Below, one piece after another: positions 27,101 through 34,598 of a DNA stretch of 64,000 nucleotides. The DNA comes from Bacteroidales bacterium (GTDB lineage Bacteria; Bacteroidota; Bacteroidia; Bacteroidales; F082), in the NCBI GenBank assembly GCA_028704385.1, contig JAQVLA010000002.1:186001-250000 (forward strand). Reading direction: 5' to 3'. The notes under the pieces are model-generated. The model did no database searches and had not been told where the DNA came from. It worked only from the letters and a program-made list of their open reading frames with translations. A program made the position numbers and the translations under genes. Position 1 is the first letter of the stretch. Each line of letters opens with the position of its first letter.

Positions 27101-27310
27101 ATTACACTCAGTTATGATATTCCCAAAAAACTGCTTAATAACGTTGATCTAACAGTCTCTGTTTTTGCACGAAACCTCTTGCTTTGGACAGAGCTTCCAA
27201 ACTTTGACCCTGAATCTACTCAAGGTAATAATAATATGGGAGGATCTTTTGAGCGTTTCTCAATGCCTCAGACTTCCAGTTATGGTTTTGGAATCAACCT
27301 GAATTTTTAA
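24140..27310 (+). CDS. SusC/RagA family TonB-linked outer-membrane transporter
   Basis: A 1056-residue TonB-dependent transporter that imports a glycan, peptide or other nutrient together with its SusD partner. A signal peptide (MRKITIMLVFLLIAGVNFAFAQ) is followed by a carboxypeptidase-regulatory-like domain (ITGKVTSAQDGMGIPGVTVMV, residues about 25-105), a TonB-box-like EEVVVTALGIP, the plug (SGVEIKPSSGMPGASSQIII, YVVDGMPI, VLKGQAAAALYG) and a long beta-barrel ending in FGINLNF. susD follows after 12 bases. No glycoside hydrolase, sigma/anti-sigma pair or hybrid sensor is adjacent, so substrate and regulation are unknown. Confidence 0.95.
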   Translation: MRKITIMLVFLLIAGVNFAFAQSRTITGKVTSAQDGMGIPGVTVMVKGTTIGTTTDIDGNYSFAVQPNYQTLVFRYVGMISQEITIGEQNTINVVMEPDVLQMEEVVVTALGIPKERKALGYSVQDVSGEELTRSGTSNLAAAMQGKLSGVEIKPSSGMPGASSQIIIRGARSFSGDNTPLYVVDGMPISSTADYSTGNSVTGADIANRAIDIDPNDIESINVLKGQAAAALYGIKASNGVIIITTKSGKGNKTSKPAISFSNFTSFDKVSRKPDYQTKYAQGSYGMNVPNTSFSWGPEISNLPDDPTYGGNSQGHPGMYYVPQLEAAGLDPWVTPQVYDNFGDFFDVGFTTTTSLNISQANDKGNIAFGIGNTTQDGIAPSTGMDRWNAKAAGETKLNDKWSLGFSSNYSRTSIDKLPAANDAALNGVYAAPPNYDLAGIPTNTPSDPYSQIYFRSLTFDNPYWGASHNTFNEVTDRFFGNGFVEFNPYIAENMSLKTRYQLGTDIYTTHYQDIFEFGSRGRTGEMNNYGVTSQTMNSLLTATFDWTINSDFNFSALIGNEFNHRNRKFYDEYGTGFNFGGWAHMGNTKIQQADESQYQDRTVGFFGNLSLDFRSMLFLSVTGRQDYVSIMPRDNNSFFYPSVSLGFVITELEGLRDMPVLSYAKVRASYAEVGQAAEYYQNYFASPDYGGGFWGATPIQYPVAGISSYLSNNVQFDPNLKPQNTKTYELGAELKFFSNRLGVDYSYSNQLVTDQIFQVPIAASTGAAALVMNGGEIKTNVHEVVLYATPVIHRGFEWNMTVNFSKTDNMVNELAPGVESIFLGGFVTPQVRAGIGSTFPVIYGSSFLRDDNGNIIVVDNPGAWNHGMPETGPPAVIGEVSPDFLLGFTNRFDYKGISLSATLDWKSGGQMYSGTNGLLDLYGVSKLSEDREETFVFEGVKPDGTPNDIVRGGPNDPDAYQDLITNVLTNIDEYYIYDNSFVKLREITLSYDIPKKLLNNVDLTVSVFARNLLLWTELPNFDPESTQGNNNMGGSFERFSMPQTSSYGFGINLNF

Positions 27311-27322
27311 CCTTTTAAACCA

Positions 27323-28765
27323 ATGAAAATGAATACAATAATAAAATATTTAGCCGTCCCGGTACTCCTATTGATTATGGCCGGATGTTCGAAGGACAAG
27401 CTAGAGGAAATCAACGTTAATAAGAATAATCCATTAGATGTTCCTTCACGTTTGCTCATTACAGATGTAATTACCAAAACTGCCTTTTCAATTACCGGCA
27501 GCGACTTTGCTTTTTATGCATCTGTTTATACCGAACACAATGTTGGTATCTACAATCAAATGTATAATGCCGAAATTCGTTCAGCTGAACCTGCTTTAGC
27601 AACTACCTACAACAATACCTGGGGATCTGTTTATGAAACGCTGTATAATCTCAAGATTATCATCAATAAAACCTCCGAAGGTGGTGATGAGGTTGGTAAC
27701 TATCATACTTTAGGTATTGCACAGGTTTTAACAGCCTATAACTTAGCGATTCTGACTGACCTTATGGGTGATGTTCCTTACACTGAAGCCTTGCAACCCG
27801 GAGTTATTTTCCAGCCTACGCTTGATAAACAGGAAGCTCTTTATACTGAAATATTCCGCTTGCTGGATGAGGGTATTGCCAATATGGGCAAGGAAACAAC
27901 AGCTGCTGGTTTAGGTACTCAGGATTTTCTCTATGGAGGAAATATTGGTAAATGGACACAGTTTGCGTATGGCCTTAAAGCCCGTTATACTGCCAGGTTA
28001 GCCTTCCGCAATGGCGGAAAATGGGATGATGTGATTGCTTTTGCTAATCAATCTTTCACCTCAGCCGCTGATGAAGCTAAGTTTGTGTATAATGGTAGTT
28101 CTACCAATAGCCCTTTCTATACTTTCTTTATTGACAGAGACTATTTTGGTGCCAGTACAAGTTTGCATAATAAACTAACTCAACGTAACGATCCTCGTGA
28201 TGGTGTATTCTTTGTGCCTTATTCAGGATCAGGTGATGTAGTTTTTGCCCCTAATGGTACTCCAAGTCAGGTACAAGGTTACTACGGAATCTCAGGAATT
28301 ATGAGCCCGACAGCACCTACTTATCTTTTAAGTTATCATGAACTTGAGTTTTTGAAAGCAGAAGCGTATGCACGCAATAACGGAGCATCAGCCGATGCAG
28401 AAGCTGCCCTCGAAAAAGGACTGACTGCTGCATTCGCAAAAGTTGGAATGGAATTGGATTCTACTTATTGGGTTGATGAGGTGCTACCACTTTTCAATGC
28501 TGATCCGGTAAAAGAAATTATGGTTCAAAAGTATATTTCGTTCTTCGAATCAGAAGCCGTAGAAGCGTACAACGACATTCGCCGTTTGAGAGCTTTAGGT
28601 AATGATTTTATAACACTCGAAAACCCCAATAACGCTACTCAGTTCCCACAAAGATTTACTTATGGTGCTGATGACGTAACCACAAATCTTAACATAGCTG
28701 ATGCCTATGGCAACGGAAGTTACGTTTACACCGAAAAAGTATGGTGGGCGGGCGGTACTCGCTAA
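27323..28765 (+). CDS. SusD/RagB family nutrient-binding outer-membrane lipoprotein
   Basis: A 480-residue surface lipoprotein that closes over the SusC barrel and captures ligand. The lipobox is LLIMAGC with the acylated Cys at residue 22. The helical TPR-like body matches the SusD-like_2 subfamily: AYNLAILTDLMGDVPYTEAL, a long middle region, SPTAPTYLLSYHELEFLKAEA and the C-terminal YISFFESEAVEAYNDIRRL. It pairs with the SusC gene 12 bases upstream. A further lipoprotein gene follows. The substrate cannot be told from this pair alone. Confidence 0.92.
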   Translation: MKMNTIIKYLAVPVLLLIMAGCSKDKLEEINVNKNNPLDVPSRLLITDVITKTAFSITGSDFAFYASVYTEHNVGIYNQMYNAEIRSAEPALATTYNNTWGSVYETLYNLKIIINKTSEGGDEVGNYHTLGIAQVLTAYNLAILTDLMGDVPYTEALQPGVIFQPTLDKQEALYTEIFRLLDEGIANMGKETTAAGLGTQDFLYGGNIGKWTQFAYGLKARYTARLAFRNGGKWDDVIAFANQSFTSAADEAKFVYNGSSTNSPFYTFFIDRDYFGASTSLHNKLTQRNDPRDGVFFVPYSGSGDVVFAPNGTPSQVQGYYGISGIMSPTAPTYLLSYHELEFLKAEAYARNNGASADAEAALEKGLTAAFAKVGMELDSTYWVDEVLPLFNADPVKEIMVQKYISFFESEAVEAYNDIRRLRALGNDFITLENPNNATQFPQRFTYGADDVTTNLNIADAYGNGSYVYTEKVWWAGGTR

Positions 28766-28799
28766 GTTTTTAATTTAGTAATTTAAAAAACGATTGAAA

Positions 28800-29597
28800 A
28801 TGAAAAATATTAAATTATTGGCCTTATTGATGATAATGGTTATTGGCATTTCTGCCTGCAAAACTGATGTTGTTGATCCTGCAGGTCCCAGAAATGAAGG
28901 TGTCATACCAACAATCTCCAACCTTAATCCGGCTGTGTTTGATGTGAATGATCCTGAGAACACATTTATCAAATTTGATTTAGATGCTACTTCTGCAGTA
29001 AGTGAAGTAAGAGTCATTGCATCATTTAACGGAGATAAGAGTAGAACTCAGTTTAAGAGTTATTCCGCATTTCCAATAAAGGATGAAATGATTTATATGC
29101 GTGATGTTGCCAGTACCTTAGGTATTGCCTTGGATGATATTACTCCTGGTGATGTGTTTAATTTGGAATTATTAACCGTTCAAGGATCAAATACATACAG
29201 ATCAAGCGCAGTAATAAATGCTGCTGCAGTATGTGCTTATGATCCTGAAATGGTTACAGGTTCCTACAAAGCTGTAAGTGCAGATTGGGCTGTTGATGGC
29301 CCTGTTACTATTACAGTTGATCCTGAAGATGAATATACCATTTACGTAGCTGGTCTGGCAGAACTTGATGGATTGACCGAAGATAAAGGACCACTGAAAA
29401 TGGTTGTGAATCCTCTTACCTTTGCAGTAACTGCTGAAAGAACTGTCCTTGCTTCAATTGCCTTTAGTTATACAAACATTGCTTATGAGGGCTTTGGATT
29501 GCTGAATACATGTGATGGTACTTATGAAATGAATTTCACCATTACCGTTGATCAGGGTTCGTTTGGGCAGTATCCCTTTACGCTGACAAAACAATAG
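28800..29597 (+). CDS. SusCD-associated lipoprotein, unknown
   Basis: A 265-residue exported lipoprotein from ATG 28800 (a TTG six bases earlier is possible). The signal sequence KLLALLMIMVIGISAC ends in lipobox ISAC. The rest is beta-rich: a first domain of about residues 45-140 (VFDVNDPENTFIKFDL to LELLTVQGSNTY) and a second with a Cys pair (AAVCAYDPEM ... LLNTCDGTYEMNF). I do not recognise a catalytic motif; it resembles the accessory surface glycan- or peptide-binding proteins that often form the third gene of SusCD loci. A strong terminator follows directly. Confidence 0.75.
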   Translation: MKNIKLLALLMIMVIGISACKTDVVDPAGPRNEGVIPTISNLNPAVFDVNDPENTFIKFDLDATSAVSEVRVIASFNGDKSRTQFKSYSAFPIKDEMIYMRDVASTLGIALDDITPGDVFNLELLTVQGSNTYRSSAVINAAAVCAYDPEMVTGSYKAVSADWAVDGPVTITVDPEDEYTIYVAGLAELDGLTEDKGPLKMVVNPLTFAVTAERTVLASIAFSYTNIAYEGFGLLNTCDGTYEMNFTITVDQGSFGQYPFTLTKQ

Positions 29598-29623
29598 ATT
29601 TATACAATCTGTAGTAAATATTG

Positions 29624-29656
29624 GAGGCTGTCTTAGAAATGAGACAGCCTCTTTTG
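29624..29656 (+). terminator. Terminator of the SusCD operon
   Basis: The stem GAGGCTGTCT (29624-29633) pairs with AGACAGCCTC (29642-29651), loop TAGAAATG, followed by a TTTT run. Confidence 0.88.
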
Positions 29657-29880
29657 TTCATGCTATGCTTACTCACTACCTCGAAGGTGCAAGTCTATTA
29701 GGTGAGCCATAAAGTTGAAATAGGTCAAAGCAAAACTCACTCCAAAATCAGCCAATAGGACTTTTGACTTCATTGCGGAGTCTGCTACTCATCATACGGA
29801 AATTCGTAATGTCAGGGATTAAACCTTTACCAATTATGCTGCGTCGGAAAATAAACAGAATGGCTCATTTCAAATCGATA
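29657..29880. other. Unassigned non-coding stretch
   Basis: These 224 bases between the SusCD terminator and a convergent gene contain no convincing ORF. One 8-base inverted repeat is present: TGAGCCAT at 29703-29710 and ATGGCTCA at 29860-29867. The sequence looks unlike its coding neighbours and may be debris of a lost gene or element, but no family could be recognised. Confidence 0.35.
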
Positions 29881-31104
29881 TTAAAATAATGTAAAGCCCA
29901 AAATAATACTGAGACTATTATAATTCGAATTCCAAAACTGGTGATCTTTCATAACTTCGCGTTTTGTATAATATCGAATTTCCAGGCTATAGGTCTCTTT
30001 GTATTTATAACCAATTCCTAAGGCAAGGCTTTTTCCGGTTGAAATCTCCTCCTGAGATATCTCAGTGTCATCGCTTCTCAGGAATTTTATAGATGAATTA
30101 CTTGGAAAATCAATTACATACGAAATATTTGCGTATAGCTTTGACTTATTATTTAAATGAAAATAGTGTCGAACACCTATTGGCAATTCGATTGATTTAT
30201 AATCAACCTTTGAAACCAGAATCCCACCTATAAAACTACTCGTTTCCTTCGATTGTTCTGATTTAAAATATTGATAAGTCGGTTCTATTATTATGCTCCA
30301 TTTGTTTTTATTAAACGGTAAAATAAGTTCTGCTTCAATTCCAAACCTAAAACCCATCATATTTCCAAAATCAGTATCTTTTGAATCATCTATCGCGTTT
30401 TTTATATCAAGACTGCTATATTTAAAACCTGGTTTTAAGGTCAAATTAAATAAGTCTTTCTTTTGAATTGTTTTATAGCTGAGATAGTCTGAACCAGTGC
30501 ATTCATTATATTTAATAAATAGCTTTTCCAAGTCTCTTTTAGTATAGTTGAGGTGCTCAACCTCTTTTAATCCAAGGCCTTCGCATTCTAGGTTTATAAG
30601 AAGTTGGTGCTTGTAATAATCATTTCTGTCAATTTTATTTTCAATTAGATATCGTTTATAAACTAATTGTTCTATTTCAGAATCATCATAATTAAAGAAA
30701 AAACGGATCAAATTACCATTTACATAAGTAAATAATGATGCCTTACCCTCAATAAGAACTTTTAGAAATAGAATTTCTTCATTAAAAATTGGCTTTCTTT
30801 CCGCACTCATGGCACTTACATGGTCAGAAGACCTATCCATTTTGGTTTTCGCTCTGATATATTTGGAAACATTATCAATTCCAAATTCTTTCACAGTCTC
30901 AATAGTTGCTCTTTGAACTGTCTGATTCGGGGGAATCATATATTCAAACTCCGTTGGATTATTTCTCCAATCAATATTTTTTATTAGACATACAATTTTT
31001 TCGTCCGCTTCATTTATGAAATACCCATTTTCAAAAATGATCTGAGCATACGATTTAGCATAAAAAATAGTAAAAAATACTACTAGGAGTAAAAGTTTTT
31101 TCAT
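29881..31104 (-). CDS. Outer-membrane beta-barrel protein, unknown
   Basis: A 407-residue exported protein. The signal peptide is MKKLLLLVVFFTIFYAKSYAQ. Residues 22-210 form a polar N-terminal region (FENGYFINEADEKIVCLIKNIDW, then EFGIDNVSKYIRAK) seen in a Bacteroidetes family often left without a function. The C-terminal half, about 230-407, has strand-like repeats and ends in LSIILGFTLF, as in eight-stranded outer-membrane barrels. It is noticeably richer in A/T, Lys, Ile and Asn codons than the flanking genes, compatible with recent acquisition. Two TAnnTTTG elements lie upstream on this strand. It is not part of an operon. Confidence 0.7.
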   Translation of the reverse strand: MKKLLLLVVFFTIFYAKSYAQIIFENGYFINEADEKIVCLIKNIDWRNNPTEFEYMIPPNQTVQRATIETVKEFGIDNVSKYIRAKTKMDRSSDHVSAMSAERKPIFNEEILFLKVLIEGKASLFTYVNGNLIRFFFNYDDSEIEQLVYKRYLIENKIDRNDYYKHQLLINLECEGLGLKEVEHLNYTKRDLEKLFIKYNECTGSDYLSYKTIQKKDLFNLTLKPGFKYSSLDIKNAIDDSKDTDFGNMMGFRFGIEAELILPFNKNKWSIIIEPTYQYFKSEQSKETSSFIGGILVSKVDYKSIELPIGVRHYFHLNNKSKLYANISYVIDFPSNSSIKFLRSDDTEISQEEISTGKSLALGIGYKYKETYSLEIRYYTKREVMKDHQFWNSNYNSLSIILGFTLF

Positions 31105-31228
31105 TGATGTGGTTTTTGATTAACTACGTAAAAATCAATTAACAACAGGTGATTGAAAAGACAATAATACAGAAAAATTGAAAGGTAATCAATCGTATCA
31201 ATCCTTTCAAAGGAAAAGTGTTGTTGAG

Positions 31229-31236
31229 CAAAAGTA
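31229..31236 (-). promoter_or_regulatory. -7 promoter element, minus strand
   Basis: TACTTTTG on the minus strand matches TAnnTTTG, about 125 bases before the start of the barrel protein gene. A second identical octamer lies exactly 60 bases further upstream. Confidence 0.5.
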
Positions 31237-31288
31237 AGTAAAAAATGAAATAGGACCCAATCTTTAATATGATAAGTCAACAAGAACA

Positions 31289-31296
31289 CAAAAGTA
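31289..31296 (-). promoter_or_regulatory. Second -7 promoter element, minus strand
   Basis: TACTTTTG repeats the octamer at 31229-31236 with a 60-base offset; it could be an alternative promoter for the barrel protein gene. Confidence 0.4.
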
Positions 31297-31303
31297 AAAG
31301 ATT

Positions 31304-31444
31304 ATGAAGTGGTTATGGCAATACTTTATCGGTTATAATCAGCTTGTCGGTGGCGGTAGTAATCAGCTAAGGGTTGTGTTGGCCTTGTTATCCGTATTTG
31401 TCTGGATCTATCAAAAGGTTATTCTATCAATAATACGAAAATGA
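31304..31444 (+). CDS. Possible 46-residue membrane miniprotein
   Basis: A short ORF, MKWLWQYFIGYNQL then a Gly/Ser turn and a single hydrophobic helix VVLALLSVFVWIYQ, ending with a basic tail (SIIRK). The composition is typical of a small inner-membrane protein with a positive cytosolic end. There is no recognised promoter directly upstream and no homologue that I know. A 5-bp hairpin followed by a T-rich run begins just after the stop. It could equally be a chance ORF. Confidence 0.3.
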   Translation: MKWLWQYFIGYNQLVGGGSNQLRVVLALLSVFVWIYQKVILSIIRK

Positions 31445-31540
31445 AAGAGCCTCAACGGGCTCCTTCTTTGTTTTCGTACAATTCGGACACTTTATAGCTT
31501 TCTGTTAATAAAAAAACTGTGAATATCAACTCTACTGTTA

Positions 31541-31548
31541 TAAATTTG
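31541..31548 (+). promoter_or_regulatory. -7 promoter element for PEGA-like gene
   Basis: TAAATTTG matches TAnnTTTG, 42 bases before ATG 31590. Confidence 0.6.
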
Positions 31549-31589
31549 TGCTTTAAATTATTCTAAAGTACTGACTAAAAAATCAAACA

Positions 31590-32261
31590 ATGAAGATCAA
31601 AAATTTAAGCTATATCCTGCTGGTGCTTTTATTTACCGCATCGGCTGTTGATGTTTTTGCTGCTAAAAGTAAAGTACAGGTGAGTGCTTCCGAAAGTGAT
31701 GCAACTATCTACGTTGACGGGGTTAGGATGGGAACCGGACGCGTGGATATTGTTGTACTTGACAATAGCTGCGTTACAGTGAAAACTGAAAAAGTTGGCT
31801 TTCTGGACGAAATAGTCACTTTTTGTAATAAAAAGAATGCTGCCAAACTCCCGAAGACATATTTTATTGAGATGCGACGGGATGATTCTTATGATGCTTC
31901 CATTCAGCTCGACATTGCCAATATTGATATGGAAATTCGTACCAATAAGCCCTACGATGATGCCTGGAAACTGCTTAACCAAATTGTTGTTAGCTATATT
32001 GATGCGATTGAAATTACAGATAAGGAAACCGGATACATCAGAACATCCTGGGAAGTTCAATCATATACCCAAAATACTGTTCGCACGCGAATCATTGTAA
32101 AGCTGGGCTCAGAAGATCCATTGGCATTTAAGATTAAGCTGGTGAGTGAAATCTCTCGTCAACCGCTTACCAGTGTGAAAGCTGATGAACTCTTCCGCGA
32201 ATGGGATCGTGTTTTGCGTAAGTATGCCAACCTGAATTCGGAAATTCAAAGTCGCTTATAA
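31590..32261 (+). CDS. Exported protein with PEGA-like N-terminus, unknown
   Basis: A 223-residue secreted or periplasmic protein. A signal peptide (NLSYILLVLLFTASAVDVFA) precedes a PEGA-like beta unit (SDATIYVDGVRMGTG, residues about 36-55) with a Cys pair nearby (LDNSCV ... FCNKKN). From about residue 105 the fold changes to alpha/beta: IDMEIRTNKPYDDAWKLLNQ and EITDKETGYIRTSW recall the BamC/NlpB-type repeat, a weak resemblance only. The next gene begins 13 bases after the stop and encodes an outer-membrane-like protein, so the two likely form an operon that ends at a strong terminator. Confidence 0.6.
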   Translation: MKIKNLSYILLVLLFTASAVDVFAAKSKVQVSASESDATIYVDGVRMGTGRVDIVVLDNSCVTVKTEKVGFLDEIVTFCNKKNAAKLPKTYFIEMRRDDSYDASIQLDIANIDMEIRTNKPYDDAWKLLNQIVVSYIDAIEITDKETGYIRTSWEVQSYTQNTVRTRIIVKLGSEDPLAFKIKLVSEISRQPLTSVKADELFREWDRVLRKYANLNSEIQSRL

Positions 32262-32274
32262 TTGTTTCTGTGTA

Positions 32275-33054
32275 ATGATGAAAACAATAATCATAGCAAT
32301 CTTTGCTTTAGTATTTCTTCCTTTATTGTCTGCTGCGCAAATTTATACGGGAGAGAAACCGGTTGAGACAACGAATCAAACGAATGAGCCTGAAGAGAAA
32401 GTAAGGAGCAAAGGCGGGGCTTTTAAAACCAGCTTTGTGCATCTGGCGTATTTTATGCCTGATATGACTCCTGAACGCAACTATGTTTATGGACCATTTA
32501 AAAATGGTGCCGGACCTAAATGGGGCTTGATGATCGAGAGTGGCGCCATTCGTTTTTTTGATGAAAACTTTATGTTTAATGGTGCCGGAAATATTGGCCT
32601 TTATTCAAGTTTTGGCTTTGGAGCTTCAATTTACGACTTTAATGAACCTTCGGACTTTGAGGGGGTAAAGGTGCCCTTTTTCTTTGCTGATTTAAAACTG
32701 GGGCCTGATCTCAGACTCGAATTTATTGATTTCGCAAAGGTTGATCTGTATGCTAATGTTGGCGTGTTGTCAAGCTATGGTGGTTTTGTGGGAAATATCG
32801 ATCAGGATGATACTTTTTATAAACCAACAAAACCAGTCATCGCTTTTCAAGCCGGTTTTGGTACGAATGTGGCACTCGGACGATTTGTAATTGGTTTACA
32901 ATACACACTGGCAAAAGGCGCCTATGAGTTTGAAGTTTCAGAAGATCCGGCATTATATCCCGGTGGTCCTATCGAAGATACACAGCAATATGATGTAAAC
33001 CTGAACAGTTTAAGGTTACATATTGGGATTTATACTGAGAAAAGAAGAAGATAA
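32275..33054 (+). CDS. Predicted outer-membrane beta-barrel protein, unknown
   Basis: A 259-residue exported protein. The signal peptide is KTIIIAIFALVFLPLLSAAQ (start ATG 32275 or 32278). A charged linker (TNQTNEPEEKVRSKGG) is followed by alternating strand-like blocks: GLMIESGAIRFFD, GLYSSFGFGASIYDF, VDLYANVGVLSSYGG, AFQAGFGTNVALGRFVIGLQYTL and the final LNSLRLHIGIYTEKRRR. The function is unknown. It is the second gene of a pair with the PEGA-like protein and ends 24 bases before a terminator. Confidence 0.65.
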   Translation: MMKTIIIAIFALVFLPLLSAAQIYTGEKPVETTNQTNEPEEKVRSKGGAFKTSFVHLAYFMPDMTPERNYVYGPFKNGAGPKWGLMIESGAIRFFDENFMFNGAGNIGLYSSFGFGASIYDFNEPSDFEGVKVPFFFADLKLGPDLRLEFIDFAKVDLYANVGVLSSYGGFVGNIDQDDTFYKPTKPVIAFQAGFGTNVALGRFVIGLQYTLAKGAYEFEVSEDPALYPGGPIEDTQQYDVNLNSLRLHIGIYTEKRRR

Positions 33055-33078
33055 AAACCAAATATCACAGCTATTATT

Positions 33079-33111
33079 AAAGTCATCTCCTTGTTGAGAT
33101 GACTTTTTTTT
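33079..33111. terminator. Bidirectional terminator
   Basis: The stem AAAGTCATCTC (33079-33089) pairs with GAGATGACTTT (33096-33106), loop CTTGTT, then a T run. It lies between the convergent barrel-protein and M23 peptidase genes. Confidence 0.9.
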
Positions 33112-34432
33112 AGCTTTTGGAGCCTGCTATTTCAGCATTTTCCTGGCTCTTTCTAAGCTCATCAGCAGTTGCTTTTAGGAGGTTAAGCTTCGATTGCCAG
33201 TTCAAGACATGATCGCTATACCTTAGCAAATTAGCTGAATCAACAGGTTTTGCAGGAGGTGATTCAACAGTAAGCGGGTTTACTGCATTCCCATTTCTGA
33301 AAAACCTGAAATCAAGATGAGGACCCGTGGAAAGGCCTGTACTGCCCACAAAGCCAATCAGTTGGCCTTGCTTTACGCGCACTCCCTCAGTGATGCCTTT
33401 GGCAAATCCTTTAAGGTGCATATAGGCTGTAGTATAGGTTCCATTGTGTTTGATGTACAAATAGTTGCCGCCTCCGCTTTTTTGATATCCTTTACGGGTA
33501 ACCACACCATCGCCAATGGAATAAACCGGTGTGCCCGAAGGAGCTGCATAGTCAACCCCATGATGCGGACGGTAAATTTTGAGTACAGGATGAAACCTTG
33601 CGTTTGAAAATCCGGAGCTGATCCTGTTGTATTTCAAAGGTGCTTTCAGGAAAGTACGCATCAAACTCTGGCCAGTCTCGTCAAAATAATCCCCAACGCT
33701 ATCCTGTTCAAAATAAAATGCAAACTGATTTTTTCCGTAATGCTGAAACCTGGAGGCCAATATTTTACCTATTCCAATTGGTTTGCCATCCACATACAAC
33801 CTTTCATACATCAGCTCGAACTCGTCTCCTTTTTGGATTCCAAAAAAATCAATGGTCCAGGCATATACTTCTGACAGCTTATTGGCAAGATTAGGATCGT
33901 ATTGCCCATCAACCATGGCATTCCATAGAGAGGAGGATATTGTGCCATAGGCAGTTTCAGTTTCTCTGTGAATCGGCTTATATCCCTTATGGGCAGTTAG
34001 GCTATCTGTCAGGCTAAATACCACATAATCAGTATAATCAATTTCATAAATGAAATATAATGGAGTTTGAACGGAGTCGTTGGCTGAAATAAAGGTGTAT
34101 TGATTTCCAGCCCTTATTTTTCTAACATCAAAAACAGTCTTATGATTGCGGGCTATGTGGTCAATAAGATCGTAATTAACACCTTTTGAAAGTAAGATAT
34201 CTGCCAAAAACTGATTGCGTTTTACCTGTCCCTGTTCTATAATCAAGCTATCAATAGCGATATCGAATAAAAAGGTTTGTGGCTTTTCAACCTCCGCTTC
34301 TAAAGTTTTGGATTGTATGCCTGAATTATTTTCCTTTGAAGAGTGGCAGGCAGAAAGGATAAATAAAAATATCCAGATAAGCCTGAAATATTTAATCCGG
34401 GATAATAACGATTGTATTGAAGTACCTGGCAT
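33110..34432 (-). CDS. M23 family metallopeptidase lipoprotein
   Basis: A 440-residue peptidoglycan endopeptidase-like lipoprotein. From ATG 34432 the signal sequence RLIWIFLFILSAC ends in a lipobox; a TTG at 34441 would add three residues. The middle region (about 50-265) has two OapA/Csd3-like beta domains, as in MepM. The C-terminal LytM domain has HHGVDYAAPSGTPV (HxxxD metal ligands at about 290-294), YLYIKHNG, AYMHLKGF and STGPHLDFRFFRNG. The usual HxH third-ligand motif is HLD here, a change I recall in other Bacteroidetes relatives; activity may be kept with Asp or lost. A promoter element lies at 34471. Confidence 0.85.
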   Translation of the reverse strand: MPGTSIQSLLSRIKYFRLIWIFLFILSACHSSKENNSGIQSKTLEAEVEKPQTFLFDIAIDSLIIEQGQVKRNQFLADILLSKGVNYDLIDHIARNHKTVFDVRKIRAGNQYTFISANDSVQTPLYFIYEIDYTDYVVFSLTDSLTAHKGYKPIHRETETAYGTISSSLWNAMVDGQYDPNLANKLSEVYAWTIDFFGIQKGDEFELMYERLYVDGKPIGIGKILASRFQHYGKNQFAFYFEQDSVGDYFDETGQSLMRTFLKAPLKYNRISSGFSNARFHPVLKIYRPHHGVDYAAPSGTPVYSIGDGVVTRKGYQKSGGGNYLYIKHNGTYTTAYMHLKGFAKGITEGVRVKQGQLIGFVGSTGLSTGPHLDFRFFRNGNAVNPLTVESPPAKPVDSANLLRYSDHVLNWQSKLNLLKATADELRKSQENAEIAGSKS

Positions 34433-34470
34433 AGTGCGCAATCCTGAAACTTGTTAGTAATATTGTGCTG

Positions 34471-34478
34471 CAAAAATA
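34471..34478 (-). promoter_or_regulatory. -7 promoter element for M23 peptidase gene
   Basis: TATTTTTG on the minus strand matches TAnnTTTG, 38 bases before ATG 34432. Confidence 0.6.
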
Positions 34479-34598
34479 CGATTTGCAGTAGTAAATATCC
34501 TATTTACAAAAGTTAAAACATCAGAATTGGCTAAAATAGGAAAACTGCATCGGAAGATACAAATGCAGTTTTTCACTATTAGTCACATTAGCAAAATA

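Larger units (their letters stand above)
31105..31589. other. Intergenic region between divergent genes
   Basis: This 485-base stretch holds two minus-strand TAnnTTTG elements (31229-31236 and 31289-31296), a possible 46-codon plus-strand ORF (31304-31444), a weak short hairpin after it near 31447-31462, and a plus-strand promoter element at 31541. Nothing else was recognised. Confidence 0.5.

Noticed and set aside
29657-29880. Possible group II intron or insertion-sequence remnant
   Set aside because: No domain V hairpin, reverse transcriptase, transposase or clear terminal repeats could be seen; kept only as unassigned sequence.
31101-31289. 62-codon minus-strand ORF upstream of and overlapping the barrel gene start
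   Set aside because: It starts with GTG inside the second promoter element, is made of common AT-rich codons and has no recognisable family; considered a leader-region artefact.
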